Positions 26,088-34,589 of a stretch of 51,878 nucleotides of DNA are shown in pieces. The DNA comes from JBBTQE01 sp038065775 (lineage in GTDB: Bacteria > Patescibacteriota > Patescibacteriia > Magasanikbacterales > GWA2-37-8): contig JBBTQE010000019.1 in the NCBI GenBank assembly GCA_038065775.1, positions 1-51,878 on the forward strand, written 5' to 3'. Under the pieces are notes generated by a model, which did not search any database, had not been told where the DNA came from, and worked only from the letters and a program-made list of their open reading frames with translations. Each line of letters opens with the position of its first letter. Position 1 is the stretch's first letter. Made by a program: the position numbers and the translations under genes.

Positions 26088-26881
26088 ACGCCATTTTCAG
26101 TAAGCACGCTTACGATAAATAATTTTGACAGATCAGTAGCGGTAGTTAAAATAGCTTGTTGAAATGGTTGAAACGATTCATTTTGGGCTACAGCAACCTC
26201 TCCGATCAGCAAGCCCTTTGGAATATTTTTCTCAAGGCCGGATGTAATAATCTTGTCTCCAACCAAAATAATTTCATTTCTAGGTATAAAATTCATTTTA
26301 ATGCTTAGTCCGTAGCCACCTTCCACAACTCCCAAACTTTGATCTCTGTTTAATATTGTGGCCGCAATTTTACTTTGATTATCATTTAATAAACGAACGA
26401 TTGATGTATCTTTTTCCACATGGCTGACAATTCCTACAAGAATACCTTCCCCTACTATTACTGGTTGATCCATGCGAATTCCAGCGGTCTCGCCAGCATC
26501 AATGATAATCATTTTTTGTAAGCTGTCAGAATTTTTACCAATAACACTTGTCGTTATCTTTAAATAATTGCTCCCTTGAAAAAAATTTAAAATTTTCTTG
26601 AGTTCGGCATTTTCAGTTTCCAAAACTTTAAGTTTTACGTAAGAAACTTCAAATTCTTGCGATTTAACTAAATAAGTTTGATAATTTCGCTTCAATTCGT
26701 CGTCTCTTTTAAAAAAATCTGAAAATTGGATGCGCCATACGTTAAGTTTGAAAGATATTGGTTTTAATAAATATCTTACGCCGGACTCAACTCCACTTAA
26801 ATACCCAGCATAATGTAAAAAAAATAAGATCGCTAAAAAAAGGCTAATTATAATATAAGTTTTTGATTTTGCCGGTCGCAT
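26084..26881 (-). CDS. mreC: Rod-shape protein MreC
   Basis: 265 residues. One membrane helix near the N-terminus (about 8-25), a coiled coil (about 65-95, LKVLETENAELKKIL), then two beta domains with GIRMDQPVIVGEGILVGIV near 137 and DKIITSGLEKNIPKGLLIG near 220. MreC sits outside the membrane and activates PBP2. It starts 9 bases after mreB. Typical length and order. Confidence 0.94.
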   Translation of the reverse strand: MRPAKSKTYIIISLFLAILFFLHYAGYLSGVESGVRYLLKPISFKLNVWRIQFSDFFKRDDELKRNYQTYLVKSQEFEVSYVKLKVLETENAELKKILNFFQGSNYLKITTSVIGKNSDSLQKMIIIDAGETAGIRMDQPVIVGEGILVGIVSHVEKDTSIVRLLNDNQSKIAATILNRDQSLGVVEGGYGLSIKMNFIPRNEIILVGDKIITSGLEKNIPKGLLIGEVAVAQNESFQPFQQAILTTATDLSKLFIVSVLTENGV

Positions 26882-26890
26882 AAAAATTAC

Positions 26891-27937
26891 TTAAGCGGTT
26901 TCCTTGTCTGTATTAATAGCGACCTCATTCAAAAGTTCCGGCTCGTCTAAAAGGATGCCAGTGCCGCGGGCGACTGATGTAAGCGCGTCATCCGCTATTC
27001 TAACTGGAATTTCCGTGGCTCTGGCTATCAACCGATCCAAACCGCGCAACAGGGCTCCGCCTCCAGATAAGACAATGCCTCTTTCGTGAATATCCGCCAC
27101 AAGTTCCGGCGGAGTTACCTCAAGAGTAGCTTTAATATTTTCAATAATAGTTCTAAGAGATTTGGCGATTGCTTCTCTAACATTAGAATCGTCTATCATT
27201 ATTTCTTTGGGTAAACCGGTGACAAGATCCCGACCCCTCATAGGAAAATGCATCGGTTCTTTTACTTCAATCGCGGATCCTATTTTAATTTTAATTTCAT
27301 CAGCTTGCTTTTCTCCAAGCAGAAGGTTGAAATGATCGCGAGCATATTGAACAATATTTTTGTTAAGTTCATCCCCGGCGATTCGAAGTGATTTCCAAGT
27401 AACAATACCCCCCAGAGATATAACAGCAATTTCAGTTGTTCCGCCACCCATTTCCACAATAAAATTTCCAACCGGCTCTTTAATCGGCATACGCGCGCCG
27501 ATCGCCGCAGACATCGGTTCTTGAACAATTATGACTTCCCTAGCCCCCGCATTTGTGGCGGCATCATTTATCGCTTTAAGTTCAACTTCTGTAATTTCAA
27601 GAGGAGCGCCAATGACTATGCGCGGGCGTGTCATAAAATTCATGCTGTTTTCATAAACTTTGTCGATAAAATAACGCAACATTTTTTCTGTTACTTCAAA
27701 ATCCGAAATAATTCCATTAACAAGTGGACGAGTGGTAATTATGTGAGGCGGAGTCTTGCCAAGCATTTCTCTCGCTTCATTGCCCACGGCCAAAATTTGT
27801 TCGGTCTTTGTGTTTATTGCAACTACGCTTGGTTCATTTATTATTATTCCCCTTCCTTTAACATAAACAAGGGTGTTTGCGGTACCCAAATCTATGCCAA
27901 TATCCTTTCTAAATCGGCCTAAAAAATTACTCAACAT
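26891..27937 (-). CDS. mreB: Actin-like cell-shape protein MreB
   Basis: 348 residues. Actin/Hsp70-fold ATPase: phosphate 1 motif IGIDLGTANTLVYVKG near residue 13, connect 1 EPMSAAIGA near 142, phosphate 2 VEMGGGTTEIAVIS near 160 (usually VDIGGGTT) and the adenosine motif IVLSGGGALLRGLDRL near 287. It forms membrane-bound filaments that guide the elongasome. It follows the small membrane gene by 3 bases in an operon with mreC, mreD and pbp2, so the cell is probably rod-shaped. Confidence 0.97.
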   Translation of the reverse strand: MLSNFLGRFRKDIGIDLGTANTLVYVKGRGIIINEPSVVAINTKTEQILAVGNEAREMLGKTPPHIITTRPLVNGIISDFEVTEKMLRYFIDKVYENSMNFMTRPRIVIGAPLEITEVELKAINDAATNAGAREVIIVQEPMSAAIGARMPIKEPVGNFIVEMGGGTTEIAVISLGGIVTWKSLRIAGDELNKNIVQYARDHFNLLLGEKQADEIKIKIGSAIEVKEPMHFPMRGRDLVTGLPKEIMIDDSNVREAIAKSLRTIIENIKATLEVTPPELVADIHERGIVLSGGGALLRGLDRLIARATEIPVRIADDALTSVARGTGILLDEPELLNEVAINTDKETA

Positions 27938-27940
27938 ACA

Positions 27941-28342
27941 TCAAGAAGCCAAATCTTTATTATTGTATTTTCGTTTCGTAAATAGAATTCCTTCCATAAC
28001 AAAAAAAAGTAAAAGCAACAAAGTTCCGTTCCACCATGTTAAAAGTCTGGCCTGCAAAAGCAAGAGTCCAAAAATTATCATTAACGAAATTAGAATCCCT
28101 TGTCTAAATGTACGTTTTACATGATGAAAAACGGCTTCATCCAATCTAATCATTCGTCTGCGGATTAAAAATCCAATTACTGATACTGTGCCGGTTAGAG
28201 ATAGGAATAAACTGGCATAGAAAAATATAAAACCGGCGACGCCAGCTTGCTTAGGATCTATGCTGTTAATAACAAAAAACCAAGCCCCCCAACAAATCGC
28301 GGCCCCAATTGACATTAAAATCAGGTATTGCCTCAAAGTCAT
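27941..28342 (-). CDS. Four-helix membrane protein of unknown function
   Basis: 133 residues with four likely membrane helices (about 8-26, 36-60, 84-100 and 105-120) and a positive loop RRRMIRLDEAVFHHVKR between helices 2 and 3. I do not recognise a named family, though proteins of this look are found next to mreB in related genomes, to my recollection. It is the first gene of the mre operon, with a good Shine-Dalgarno (AGGAGC, 5 bases before the ATG). Its position suggests a link to cell shape, but that is only context. Confidence 0.75.
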   Translation of the reverse strand: MTLRQYLILMSIGAAICWGAWFFVINSIDPKQAGVAGFIFFYASLFLSLTGTVSVIGFLIRRRMIRLDEAVFHHVKRTFRQGILISLMIIFGLLLLQARLLTWWNGTLLLLLFFVMEGILFTKRKYNNKDLAS

Positions 28343-28353
28343 ACAGCTCCTTT

Positions 28354-28382
28354 ATTTTATCCTCTTTTACTCGGTTTGGCAA
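28354..28382 (-). promoter_or_regulatory. Promoter of the mre-pbp2 operon
   Basis: TTGCCA (28377-28382), 17 bases, TAAAAT (28354-28359) on the minus strand, followed by AGGAGC before the ATG at 28342. All gaps down to pbp2 are under 12 bases, so one transcript is likely. Confidence 0.8.
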
Positions 28383-28401
28383 GGTTTAAAAAATAACGAT
28401 T

Positions 28402-28698
28402 TTAAGCCAAATATCTTATTCTTTCAACGGTCTGTTTACCGAACTTATTTTTTAATTTTTCAATTATCGTCCGTTCGTTTAGCCGAATTTCTTGCGCCGC
28501 AACACTGCTAAGACATGTTATGGCCAAAATTTTATTTTTTAAATACAGCGCGCGGGCGAATTTTTGAATTTCCGCGCCGAGAATTTCTTTTAAAATTATA
28601 TTGGCCTCGTCAACAACAAGAGAGGCCTCAACGGCTTTCCAAACCACAGATCCGCCCATTTGTTTTTTAAGCAAATCGCCAAGCAACTTCATTGTCAT
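28402..28698 (-). CDS. DUF721 protein, DciA-like
   Basis: 98 residues from the ATG at 28698, which overlaps the helicase stop as ATGA. A WKAVEASLVVDEANIILKEI region and a C-terminal LNERTIIEKLKNKFGKQTVERIRYLA segment (quoted in part: NKFGKQTVERIR) fit DUF721. The best studied DUF721 protein, DciA, helps load the replicative helicase DnaB where DnaC/DnaI is missing. Coupling to a DNA-repair helicase-nuclease supports a DNA role. Function by family only. Confidence 0.7.
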   Translation of the reverse strand: MTMKLLGDLLKKQMGGSVVWKAVEASLVVDEANIILKEILGAEIQKFARALYLKNKILAITCLSSVAAQEIRLNERTIIEKLKNKFGKQTVERIRYLA

Positions 28699-31691
28699 AC
28701 CTTGTACTGGCAAATATTTTTAAAATCGCAATATTTACACGTGTGCTGGCCCGGGGTTGCGGAAAAATTTCCGGAATTGATTTGCTCGATTGTTTTAATC
28801 AGTTTCTCTTGAAGTTTAGAAATTTCTTTTTCATTTCCTAAAAACGAAACGCGCTTGTTGTCGTTTAAATAGTAGAATGTCAATTTTCCCGGCGCGCCAA
28901 TTTCTCTGTATTCTGGAAGTTGCCGCAGGGCGATTTGGTAAATTATCAGCTGGTCCTTATCTTCGCCCTCAACTTTTTCTTTTGCCTTTCCTGTTTTATA
29001 GTCAATAATTTCAAACGAACCGTCCGGCAAACGGTCAATTCTATCTATCTGACCGCGCACCAAATAATTCCCAATTTTAATTTTAAACGACGACTCCAGC
29101 CCAACCGGAATTGTCCAATTATTTTCTTCGGATTTATAAAACTCGCGTAAAATATCCTTGCCAAGCTGGTAATATTCTTCGCGTTGGAGCTTTGTATTAT
29201 ACCAATCTTCAATCCATGATTCTTCATAAAAAACAAGTAATTTATCCAACGAAGGCGCTTTGGTGGTTTTTATCGGCGCGTTCTTTCGCGGCGCGTCAAA
29301 AAGCGAGTCCTGTCTCACGTCGTTTAACTCGCATAGCCGTTCATAAAATTTATGCATCGCGCCATGCACACTTTTTCCAAAACTAAAACTCGCGCTTCCT
29401 TTGGTTGGTATTTTCAAAATGTGCGCCAGCTTGTATTGGTATGGGCATGTGCTGTAAGATTTGATTTGTGAAAATGAAAAAACGTCTGGGTGCTGATAGA
29501 TGAAGTCGGCCTTGTTGTCATCCCGAGCGAGGATCGCGCCGACGAGGGATCCCTGTCCATTTATCGATTGAGATAGGGTTTCCTCCGGAGCTTGCACTGA
29601 ACGAAGTGAATGTGTCGTCGGAATGACAGAAAACCCCAGCTCGGCTAAAAACCTGCTGATCTTTTTCGCCCTTGCCCCTCCGTAATCATCGGCGCTTAAC
29701 AAAAACAATTTTTCTTTCGCGCGCGTTATGGCCACATAGAACAAACGCCGTTCTTCCTGGCAGTGGCTATCCCCTTCCGAGAGCTGTTCTTTAATCAATT
29801 CGGCCGGTATTTCAATTCCCTCGCCGCGTCGTCTGGCAGGGAACCTATCCTCAACCAAATTAACGACAAAAACATACTTAAACTCCAGCCCTTTTGCCTT
29901 GTGGACAGTAATAATGTTAACGGAATCAGGCGTATCTGATGGCTGATAAAGCGCGCCCATATCTCCTGATTCAAGCACGTAATGAAAGTGTTCTAGAAAG
30001 CCGACAATGTTTGGGTTTGATGTTTCTGACTCATACTCATTTACATACTCAAAAAATTCTTTTAACTGATAAATTTGGCGAATCATTTCGCGATTCCCTT
30101 TTTGCTCTTCTTTTGTTAATAATTCCAACAACCCTGTTTGTTCTAAAAAGTTATACAGAATTACAGTCGGTTTTTCAGTTTTTGATTTTTGTAAGCCGAT
30201 TTGAATAATGTTTAATATTGCGGAGGTGTTTTTTTGGCCATTTTCGCTGACTCCAAATTCGCCGGTCCGCTTTAACGCTTCATAAAACGACACACTTTTC
30301 CGTTTGGCGTTATATGACAATTTCTGCATGTCTTGCTCGTTAATTTTCCAAACCGGCATGCAGAGCAATCGGTATATTGATTGTGAATCGTAAAAATTTT
30401 CCAAGACCCTAAAATAGTTTATACAGTCCAAAACAATTGGCTGACGGTAAAGTCCGGAAGCCGCCAAAAATTCGTATGGCACGCCGGCTTTTTCCAGCGC
30501 CGCCATAAATGGTTCGCTGTGGCTATTGGCCCTAACCAAAATTGCAAAATCATCCCAAACAACATTGGAATCGTTTTCTTTAGCCCGGATTATTTCTCTC
30601 ACAACCGTTTTTACTTCTTCGTCAATAGTTGAACACATAATGTGAACAACACTTTTTTCGTCAGAAGATGGAACCTTCGATGTAAACTCGGGATGATTAG
30701 CGCGGCTAATCAATTTTTTATCTAGTTTTAATTTTACCTCCAAGCGATCGGGATTATTATTTTGGATTAACTTGTAGGCAGTGTCTAAAATCTCTTGATT
30801 GGATCTATAATTTTCATTTAACACGATTTCTTTTGCCTTGGGAAAGTCATCCTTAAAACGCAAAATGTTTGAAACCGACGCGCCACGAAACGCGTATATG
30901 CTCTGGTCGTCATCTCCCACCACCGTTAGATTTGGGTTTTCGCCGGCCAGCAATTGCACCAATTGATACTGCGCCCAATTTACATCCTGGAACTCATCAA
31001 TAAGAATGTATTTGAATCTTTTTCTCAACTTGTCGGTAATATTTTCGCGGGTTTGCAAAAGTTTTAATGTATAAAAAATCAGGTCGCCAAAATCCAGCGC
31101 CTCATTTTCCAAAAGAAGTTGGTTGTATGTGTGGTACGCATTGGCTACTTCTGATAAGCGAGTTTTTTCGTCGGTATTATCTTTATTCAGCTTGTTATCT
31201 TCCGCTAAATTCAAGTAGTCGTCCGGCGTTATCAATTCATCTTTGCATTTGTTAAAATGAGTAATCAATTCATGGATGTGCCCGGAGGGATTCCCAAGCG
31301 GACTATAATAATCCAAATTAAATTTGTCCAAATTTTTCCTCATTAACATCCACGCCTCGGATTCGGTTGCAAGTTTAAACTTATTGCTTAAACCAATGTC
31401 CAGCGCGTATTTTTCCAAAATTTTCTGGCAGAATGAATGAAATGTTGAAATTTGTAAATCAACATACCCGATCTCAATCAGATTATCCACTCGGGTAAGC
31501 ATTTCATCGGCCGCTTTTTCGGTAAAGGTTAAAGCCAAAACCTCCTCGGGAGTAGCGAGTTTTTGTTCAATTAAATAGGCGATTTTTTGCGTTATAACCG
31601 TTGTTTTACCGGTCCCGGCGCCGGCAACGATGATAAGCGGGCCATTGTTGTATTCCACGGCCTCTTTCTGGGCTTTGTTAAGAGTTTGCAT
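28695..31691 (-). CDS. UvrD/PcrA-type helicase fused to a PD-(D/E)XK nuclease with Fe-S cysteines
   Basis: 998 residues. Superfamily 1A helicase: VAGAGTGKTTVI near 22, DEFQDVNWAQY, GDDDQSIYAFRGA, and HKAKGLEFKYVFV near 600. The last 250 residues are a RecB/AddB/Cas4-like nuclease: SFSQIKSYSTCPYQY near 735, GQIDRIDRLPDG, IIDYKTGKAK (Asp...Lys) and a C-terminal CKYCDFKNIC that with the earlier Cys would hold a 4Fe-4S cluster. It should unwind and trim DNA ends in recombination repair, like AddA/AddB parts in one chain. Residues about 688-725 are encoded by an inserted palindromic repeat in the linker between helicase and nuclease. It is coupled to the DUF721 gene. Confidence 0.93.
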   Translation of the reverse strand: MQTLNKAQKEAVEYNNGPLIIVAGAGTGKTTVITQKIAYLIEQKLATPEEVLALTFTEKAADEMLTRVDNLIEIGYVDLQISTFHSFCQKILEKYALDIGLSNKFKLATESEAWMLMRKNLDKFNLDYYSPLGNPSGHIHELITHFNKCKDELITPDDYLNLAEDNKLNKDNTDEKTRLSEVANAYHTYNQLLLENEALDFGDLIFYTLKLLQTRENITDKLRKRFKYILIDEFQDVNWAQYQLVQLLAGENPNLTVVGDDDQSIYAFRGASVSNILRFKDDFPKAKEIVLNENYRSNQEILDTAYKLIQNNNPDRLEVKLKLDKKLISRANHPEFTSKVPSSDEKSVVHIMCSTIDEEVKTVVREIIRAKENDSNVVWDDFAILVRANSHSEPFMAALEKAGVPYEFLAASGLYRQPIVLDCINYFRVLENFYDSQSIYRLLCMPVWKINEQDMQKLSYNAKRKSVSFYEALKRTGEFGVSENGQKNTSAILNIIQIGLQKSKTEKPTVILYNFLEQTGLLELLTKEEQKGNREMIRQIYQLKEFFEYVNEYESETSNPNIVGFLEHFHYVLESGDMGALYQPSDTPDSVNIITVHKAKGLEFKYVFVVNLVEDRFPARRRGEGIEIPAELIKEQLSEGDSHCQEERRLFYVAITRAKEKLFLLSADDYGGARAKKISRFLAELGFSVIPTTHSLRSVQAPEETLSQSINGQGSLVGAILARDDNKADFIYQHPDVFSFSQIKSYSTCPYQYKLAHILKIPTKGSASFSFGKSVHGAMHKFYERLCELNDVRQDSLFDAPRKNAPIKTTKAPSLDKLLVFYEESWIEDWYNTKLQREEYYQLGKDILREFYKSEENNWTIPVGLESSFKIKIGNYLVRGQIDRIDRLPDGSFEIIDYKTGKAKEKVEGEDKDQLIIYQIALRQLPEYREIGAPGKLTFYYLNDNKRVSFLGNEKEISKLQEKLIKTIEQINSGNFSATPGQHTCKYCDFKNICQYKV
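29516..29628. repeat. Palindromic repeat R2, inside the helicase-nuclease gene
   Basis: 113 bases, ends TGTCATCCCGAG and CGGAATGACA. Very similar to the reverse complement of R1 over most of its length; read in the same second-half frame, giving GSLVGAILARDD in the helicase and GSLVGASLARDD in the TagA-like protein. Confidence 0.85.
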
Positions 31692-31695
31692 AAAA

Positions 31696-31726
31696 AATAA
31701 GAACAGCTTTTTAGGATGTTCTTATT
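31696..31726 (-). terminator. Hairpin with T-run between the ABC exporter and helicase genes
   Basis: A 10-base perfect stem (AATAAGAACA / TGTTCTTATT) with an 11-base loop followed on the minus strand by six Ts. It probably ends the ABC exporter transcript. It also overlaps the helicase -10 box, so an operator role is possible. Confidence 0.7.
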
Positions 31727-31752
31727 ATAATTGAAATGAGCGAGAGAAGCAA
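31724..31752 (-). promoter_or_regulatory. Promoter of the helicase-nuclease gene
   Basis: TTGCTT (31747-31752), 17 bases, TATAAT (31724-31729) on the minus strand; transcription would start near 31717, about 26 bases before the ATG. Confidence 0.75.
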
Positions 31753-31770
31753 TAAAACCTTGAAGCTTTT

Positions 31771-33525
31771 TTAATTATCGGCATCAATAAAACCACCCGC
31801 TTGCACTTGCCATAATTTCCTGTAAATTCCATCCCTTTTTGTGAGTAATTCTTTATGTGGGCCATCCTCAATAATACCACCATCTTTTATTACCAAGATG
31901 CGATCCATCTTCATGATAGTTGATAATCTATGAGCAATAACAATTACCGTTTTCCCCTTAATAAGCGCGTCCAAAGCTACCTGAATCAGTCTTTCAGATT
32001 CTGAATCCAAACTTGACGTGGCTTCATCTAAAATAAGAATCGGCGCGTTGTGTAAGATTGCTCGCGCAATTGCCACGCGCTGTCGTTCTCCTCCTGACAA
32101 TTTTATTCCTCTTTCACCGACATGAGTTTCGTATTTTTCCGGAAAATCACTTATAAATTCATGACAATGCGCCAATTTGGAAGCTTCAATCACCTCTTCA
32201 TCATCTGCGTCTGGTTTGCCGTATCGGATATTTTCCATTAAGGAACGATGAAATAAAACCGGATCTTGAGGAACCATGCTCACATTTTTCCACAAACTCT
32301 CAAGTTTGATATTAGAAATTTTTTGATCATCAACCAAAATTTTTCCGCTCACAACATCATGCATCCGCAATAATAGGCGCGCAATCGTACTCTTTCCGGC
32401 TCCGGAAGGACCGACTAGAGCAACTTTTTCCCTTGGCGCAATCGTTAAATTAAAGTTTTTCAAAACGCTACGAGTTTGATTGTAGGTAAAATTGACATTT
32501 TTAAACTCTATCTTCCCTTTCGTAACAACCATATTTTTAGCGTTTTTTGCGTCCTTGATTTCATGAGGTGTATTCAAAATTATGGTCATTTCCTCCGCAT
32601 CGGCCATATTTTCGTATGCGCGTTGAATAATCTTTCCAAAATCCCAAATTTTCATAAAAATTATCAACAAATACGATTGTACCAATACAAAATCACCAAC
32701 AGTTAAAATTCCCTGTTTCCACAGTGAGATTGAAAGATAAAAAGCTCCAATTTCCAGTCCTATCATCAGCATGCTTTGAGCGGCTTCAAAATAACTTCCA
32801 ATATTCCATGTAAACAATCTTAGCTCCCGCACTTCATCATTAATTTTTTTAAAACTTCCAACCTCTCTATTATAACCGACAAATAATTTAACATTAGAAT
32901 TATTTGTAATCGTATCAGCCATAAATCCGGTGGCTCTTGAATCGGCGGCGCTCCGGAGCAAATCATATTTAATTTTATAACGCGTAAAAAGGCCGTTGAT
33001 TATTAGAAAAATTATAATCCACAAAAGCATTCCGGCGCCAAGAAGGATATTTCTTTCAAATAACACAATCAGAATCACGATAATCGTAGTGGCCAACGGA
33101 AGCAAATTAAAAATTGTTTTATCAGCAAGATCCTCAAATGACATGGTGAATCTATTTACTCTCTTGACTAGTGAACCGACAAAATTATTATTAAAAAAAC
33201 TAAAAGAATGTTTATGAAGATACTTAAAACATGAATTTGTGATGTCAGCAATTATGTTTGATTCAAAATACGAAGTAGTGAATGTGTTGATTCTCCAAAA
33301 CACCCACTGTAACAATTCAAGCGCCGCCACCATAAACAACACGTTCATTAAACCGGCCGTTTGGGACTGATTTAACAAATTAAAAAATTGCTTAAAGTAA
33401 ATTGGCACTATCGCATTTAAAATAGACGCGGCAACCACTGTCACAAATATCACAAAAGCGGAAATCTTGTAATTTCCCAAGTGTTGCCAGTAAATTTTTA
33501 ATGTCGCTTTTGTGTTATTTTGCAT
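31771..33525 (-). CDS. ABC exporter, fused membrane and ATPase domains (MsbA-like)
   Basis: 584 residues. Six membrane helices (about 20-310) and a nucleotide-binding domain: VGPSGAGKST (Walker A near 375), Q-loop VPQDPVLF, signature LSGGERQRVAIARA near 475, Walker B ILILDEATSSLDSES and the switch His in IAHRLSTI. It works as a homodimer, or as a heterodimer with a partner not present here, to push a lipid, peptide or drug out of the cell. The cargo cannot be told. No accessory gene is adjacent; it stands between the Cys-rich small gene and the helicase. Confidence 0.9.
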   Translation of the reverse strand: MQNNTKATLKIYWQHLGNYKISAFVIFVTVVAASILNAIVPIYFKQFFNLLNQSQTAGLMNVLFMVAALELLQWVFWRINTFTTSYFESNIIADITNSCFKYLHKHSFSFFNNNFVGSLVKRVNRFTMSFEDLADKTIFNLLPLATTIIVILIVLFERNILLGAGMLLWIIIFLIINGLFTRYKIKYDLLRSAADSRATGFMADTITNNSNVKLFVGYNREVGSFKKINDEVRELRLFTWNIGSYFEAAQSMLMIGLEIGAFYLSISLWKQGILTVGDFVLVQSYLLIIFMKIWDFGKIIQRAYENMADAEEMTIILNTPHEIKDAKNAKNMVVTKGKIEFKNVNFTYNQTRSVLKNFNLTIAPREKVALVGPSGAGKSTIARLLLRMHDVVSGKILVDDQKISNIKLESLWKNVSMVPQDPVLFHRSLMENIRYGKPDADDEEVIEASKLAHCHEFISDFPEKYETHVGERGIKLSGGERQRVAIARAILHNAPILILDEATSSLDSESERLIQVALDALIKGKTVIVIAHRLSTIMKMDRILVIKDGGIIEDGPHKELLTKRDGIYRKLWQVQAGGFIDADN

Positions 33526-33600
33526 AAATTAACAAAAATCACTACCCGATTTGGCAGCTTACCTTTATAGGAGACGAAAAAATAGCCAAAATGTTACAGC

Positions 33601-33732
33601 TTAACTCTCTAATTTGCACTCACAGCCACAGCTGCTGTCGCATTCGCAACAGCTGGAGCAAACGGATTCGTTGCAAATACAATTCTCGCCCTCTCGCTCC
33701 AATGATATTTCGCATTTTGAACATTTTTCCAT
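33601..33732 (-). CDS. 43-residue cysteine-rich protein, metallothionein-like
   Basis: A short frame from ATG 33732 to TAA 33601 encodes 43 residues with 11 cysteines. It opens MEKCSKCEIS and has VCSSCCECDSSCGCECK near the end, so one CxxC pair is followed by a dense cluster of Cys-x-Cys and Cys-Cys. That layout resembles metal-binding miniproteins (metallothioneins and zinc-knuckle peptides) although I recognise no named family. No clear Shine-Dalgarno is seen. The Cys-dense coding pattern in only one frame argues for a real gene. Probable role: binding zinc, copper or another soft metal. It lies between the PH-domain gene and the ABC exporter. Confidence 0.6.
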   Translation of the reverse strand: MEKCSKCEISLEREGENCICNESVCSSCCECDSSCGCECKLES

Positions 33733-33759
33733 ATTTGAAACGATGAAATTTTAAGTATT

Positions 33760-34023
33760 TTAGACCCCTTGGTCCTTCGTTCTTTTCGCCCTGCGAATCA
33801 ATTCGTCGCGCAACTGCTCCGCGTCCGCTTGTGAAAGCCCTGACAATCGCCCTTCTGCCGCAGCGCCCAATAATCCATAGCGAGATATCTGTAAAGAAGC
33901 CCCTGCAGTTTGGATATGCAGATCTGATAACCCAAGTATTCGCGCCAAGATACCGCGGTAAATATCTACATTTTGAATTTTGTCGTATGGGATTGTAACA
34001 TATTTTTTGGTAATGACGCCCAT
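33760..34023 (-). CDS. Bacterial PH-domain (YdbS-like) fragment
   Basis: 87 residues: GVITKKYVTIPYDKIQNVDI and ILARILGLSDLHIQTAG, then LSGLSQADAEQLRDELIRR, the C-terminal half of a bPH2 (DUF304/YdbS) domain. Whole family members are about 150 residues with two membrane helices in front; these are absent. The same frame continues upstream without a start until a TAA near the -10 box, and another frame there reads GKPQW just before, so a 5' truncation or frameshift is possible. As written it would be soluble. Function unknown; the family is membrane-associated. Confidence 0.6.
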   Translation of the reverse strand: MGVITKKYVTIPYDKIQNVDIYRGILARILGLSDLHIQTAGASLQISRYGLLGAAAEGRLSGLSQADAEQLRDELIRRAKRTKDQGV

Positions 34024-34094
34024 TGCGGCTTGCCGCGGATAATCACAACGGACTGGCTTCGAAAATACCTCGGAGCTTGCTCCAAGGAACCTTT

Positions 34095-34122
34095 ATTATA
34101 GCAAATGCGCAAAAAAAAGCAA
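34095..34122 (-). promoter_or_regulatory. Promoter upstream of the PH-domain gene
   Basis: TTGCTT (34117-34122), 16 bases, TATAAT (34095-34100) on the minus strand. The leader of about 65 bases holds a GGAGC/GCTCC hairpin (about 34063-34082). Confidence 0.6.
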
Positions 34123-34125
34123 TGT

Positions 34126-34584
34126 TTATTTGATAACTTTTACTCCGGCCGGCAAATTTTTTTCAATGCCGTTTAAGTCAAGTTCTGAATAGTCATTTCC
34201 CGAAACATTAAAAGTTTTTAAATTTTTCAAATTACCGAGTTCGTTTGGCAGACCGGTTAATTGATTATTTGACAAGTCAAGCACTTCTAAATTTTTTAAT
34301 TGACCAATTTCCGCCGGAACACCGGTCATAAGATTATCACTTGCGTTGAAAATTTTAAGCTTTTTAAGCTGACCGATTTGAGATTGAATCGCTCCTGTAA
34401 GCTGGTTGTTTGATAAATTTAATTCAACCAAATTTGTTTGGTTAAAAACATGCTCGGGAACTTTTTTTAATTGCTGATTGCTCAAGTCCAGTTTATTGCC
34501 GGCCACTTGGCTTGTTTGTTTCAGCAATGCGCAACCGCTCAAAAATAAAGTTATGATAATAATTGATAGGAGTTTAAATTTCAT
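34126..34584 (-). CDS. Leucine-rich-repeat lipoprotein
   Basis: 152 residues. A lipoprotein signal peptide with lipobox LSGC at about residues 15-18 (Cys18 is the lipid-bearing residue), then about four leucine-rich repeats of the type LVELNLSNNQLTGAIQSQIG, KLKIFNASDNLMTGVPAEIG and LEVLDLSNNQLTGLPNELG. It would be anchored on the outer face of the membrane and probably binds a protein or glycan partner; none is indicated by the context. It follows the Nudix gene by 5 bases and may share its transcript. Confidence 0.85.
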   Translation of the reverse strand: MKFKLLSIIIITLFLSGCALLKQTSQVAGNKLDLSNQQLKKVPEHVFNQTNLVELNLSNNQLTGAIQSQIGQLKKLKIFNASDNLMTGVPAEIGQLKNLEVLDLSNNQLTGLPNELGNLKNLKTFNVSGNDYSELDLNGIEKNLPAGVKVIK

Positions 34585-34589
34585 GCAGT

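Noticed and set aside
31696..31726. LexA (SOS) box
   Set aside because: GAAC and GTTC halves are 13 bases apart; known LexA boxes have 4 bases (Gram-positive type) or a CTG-N10-CAG form.
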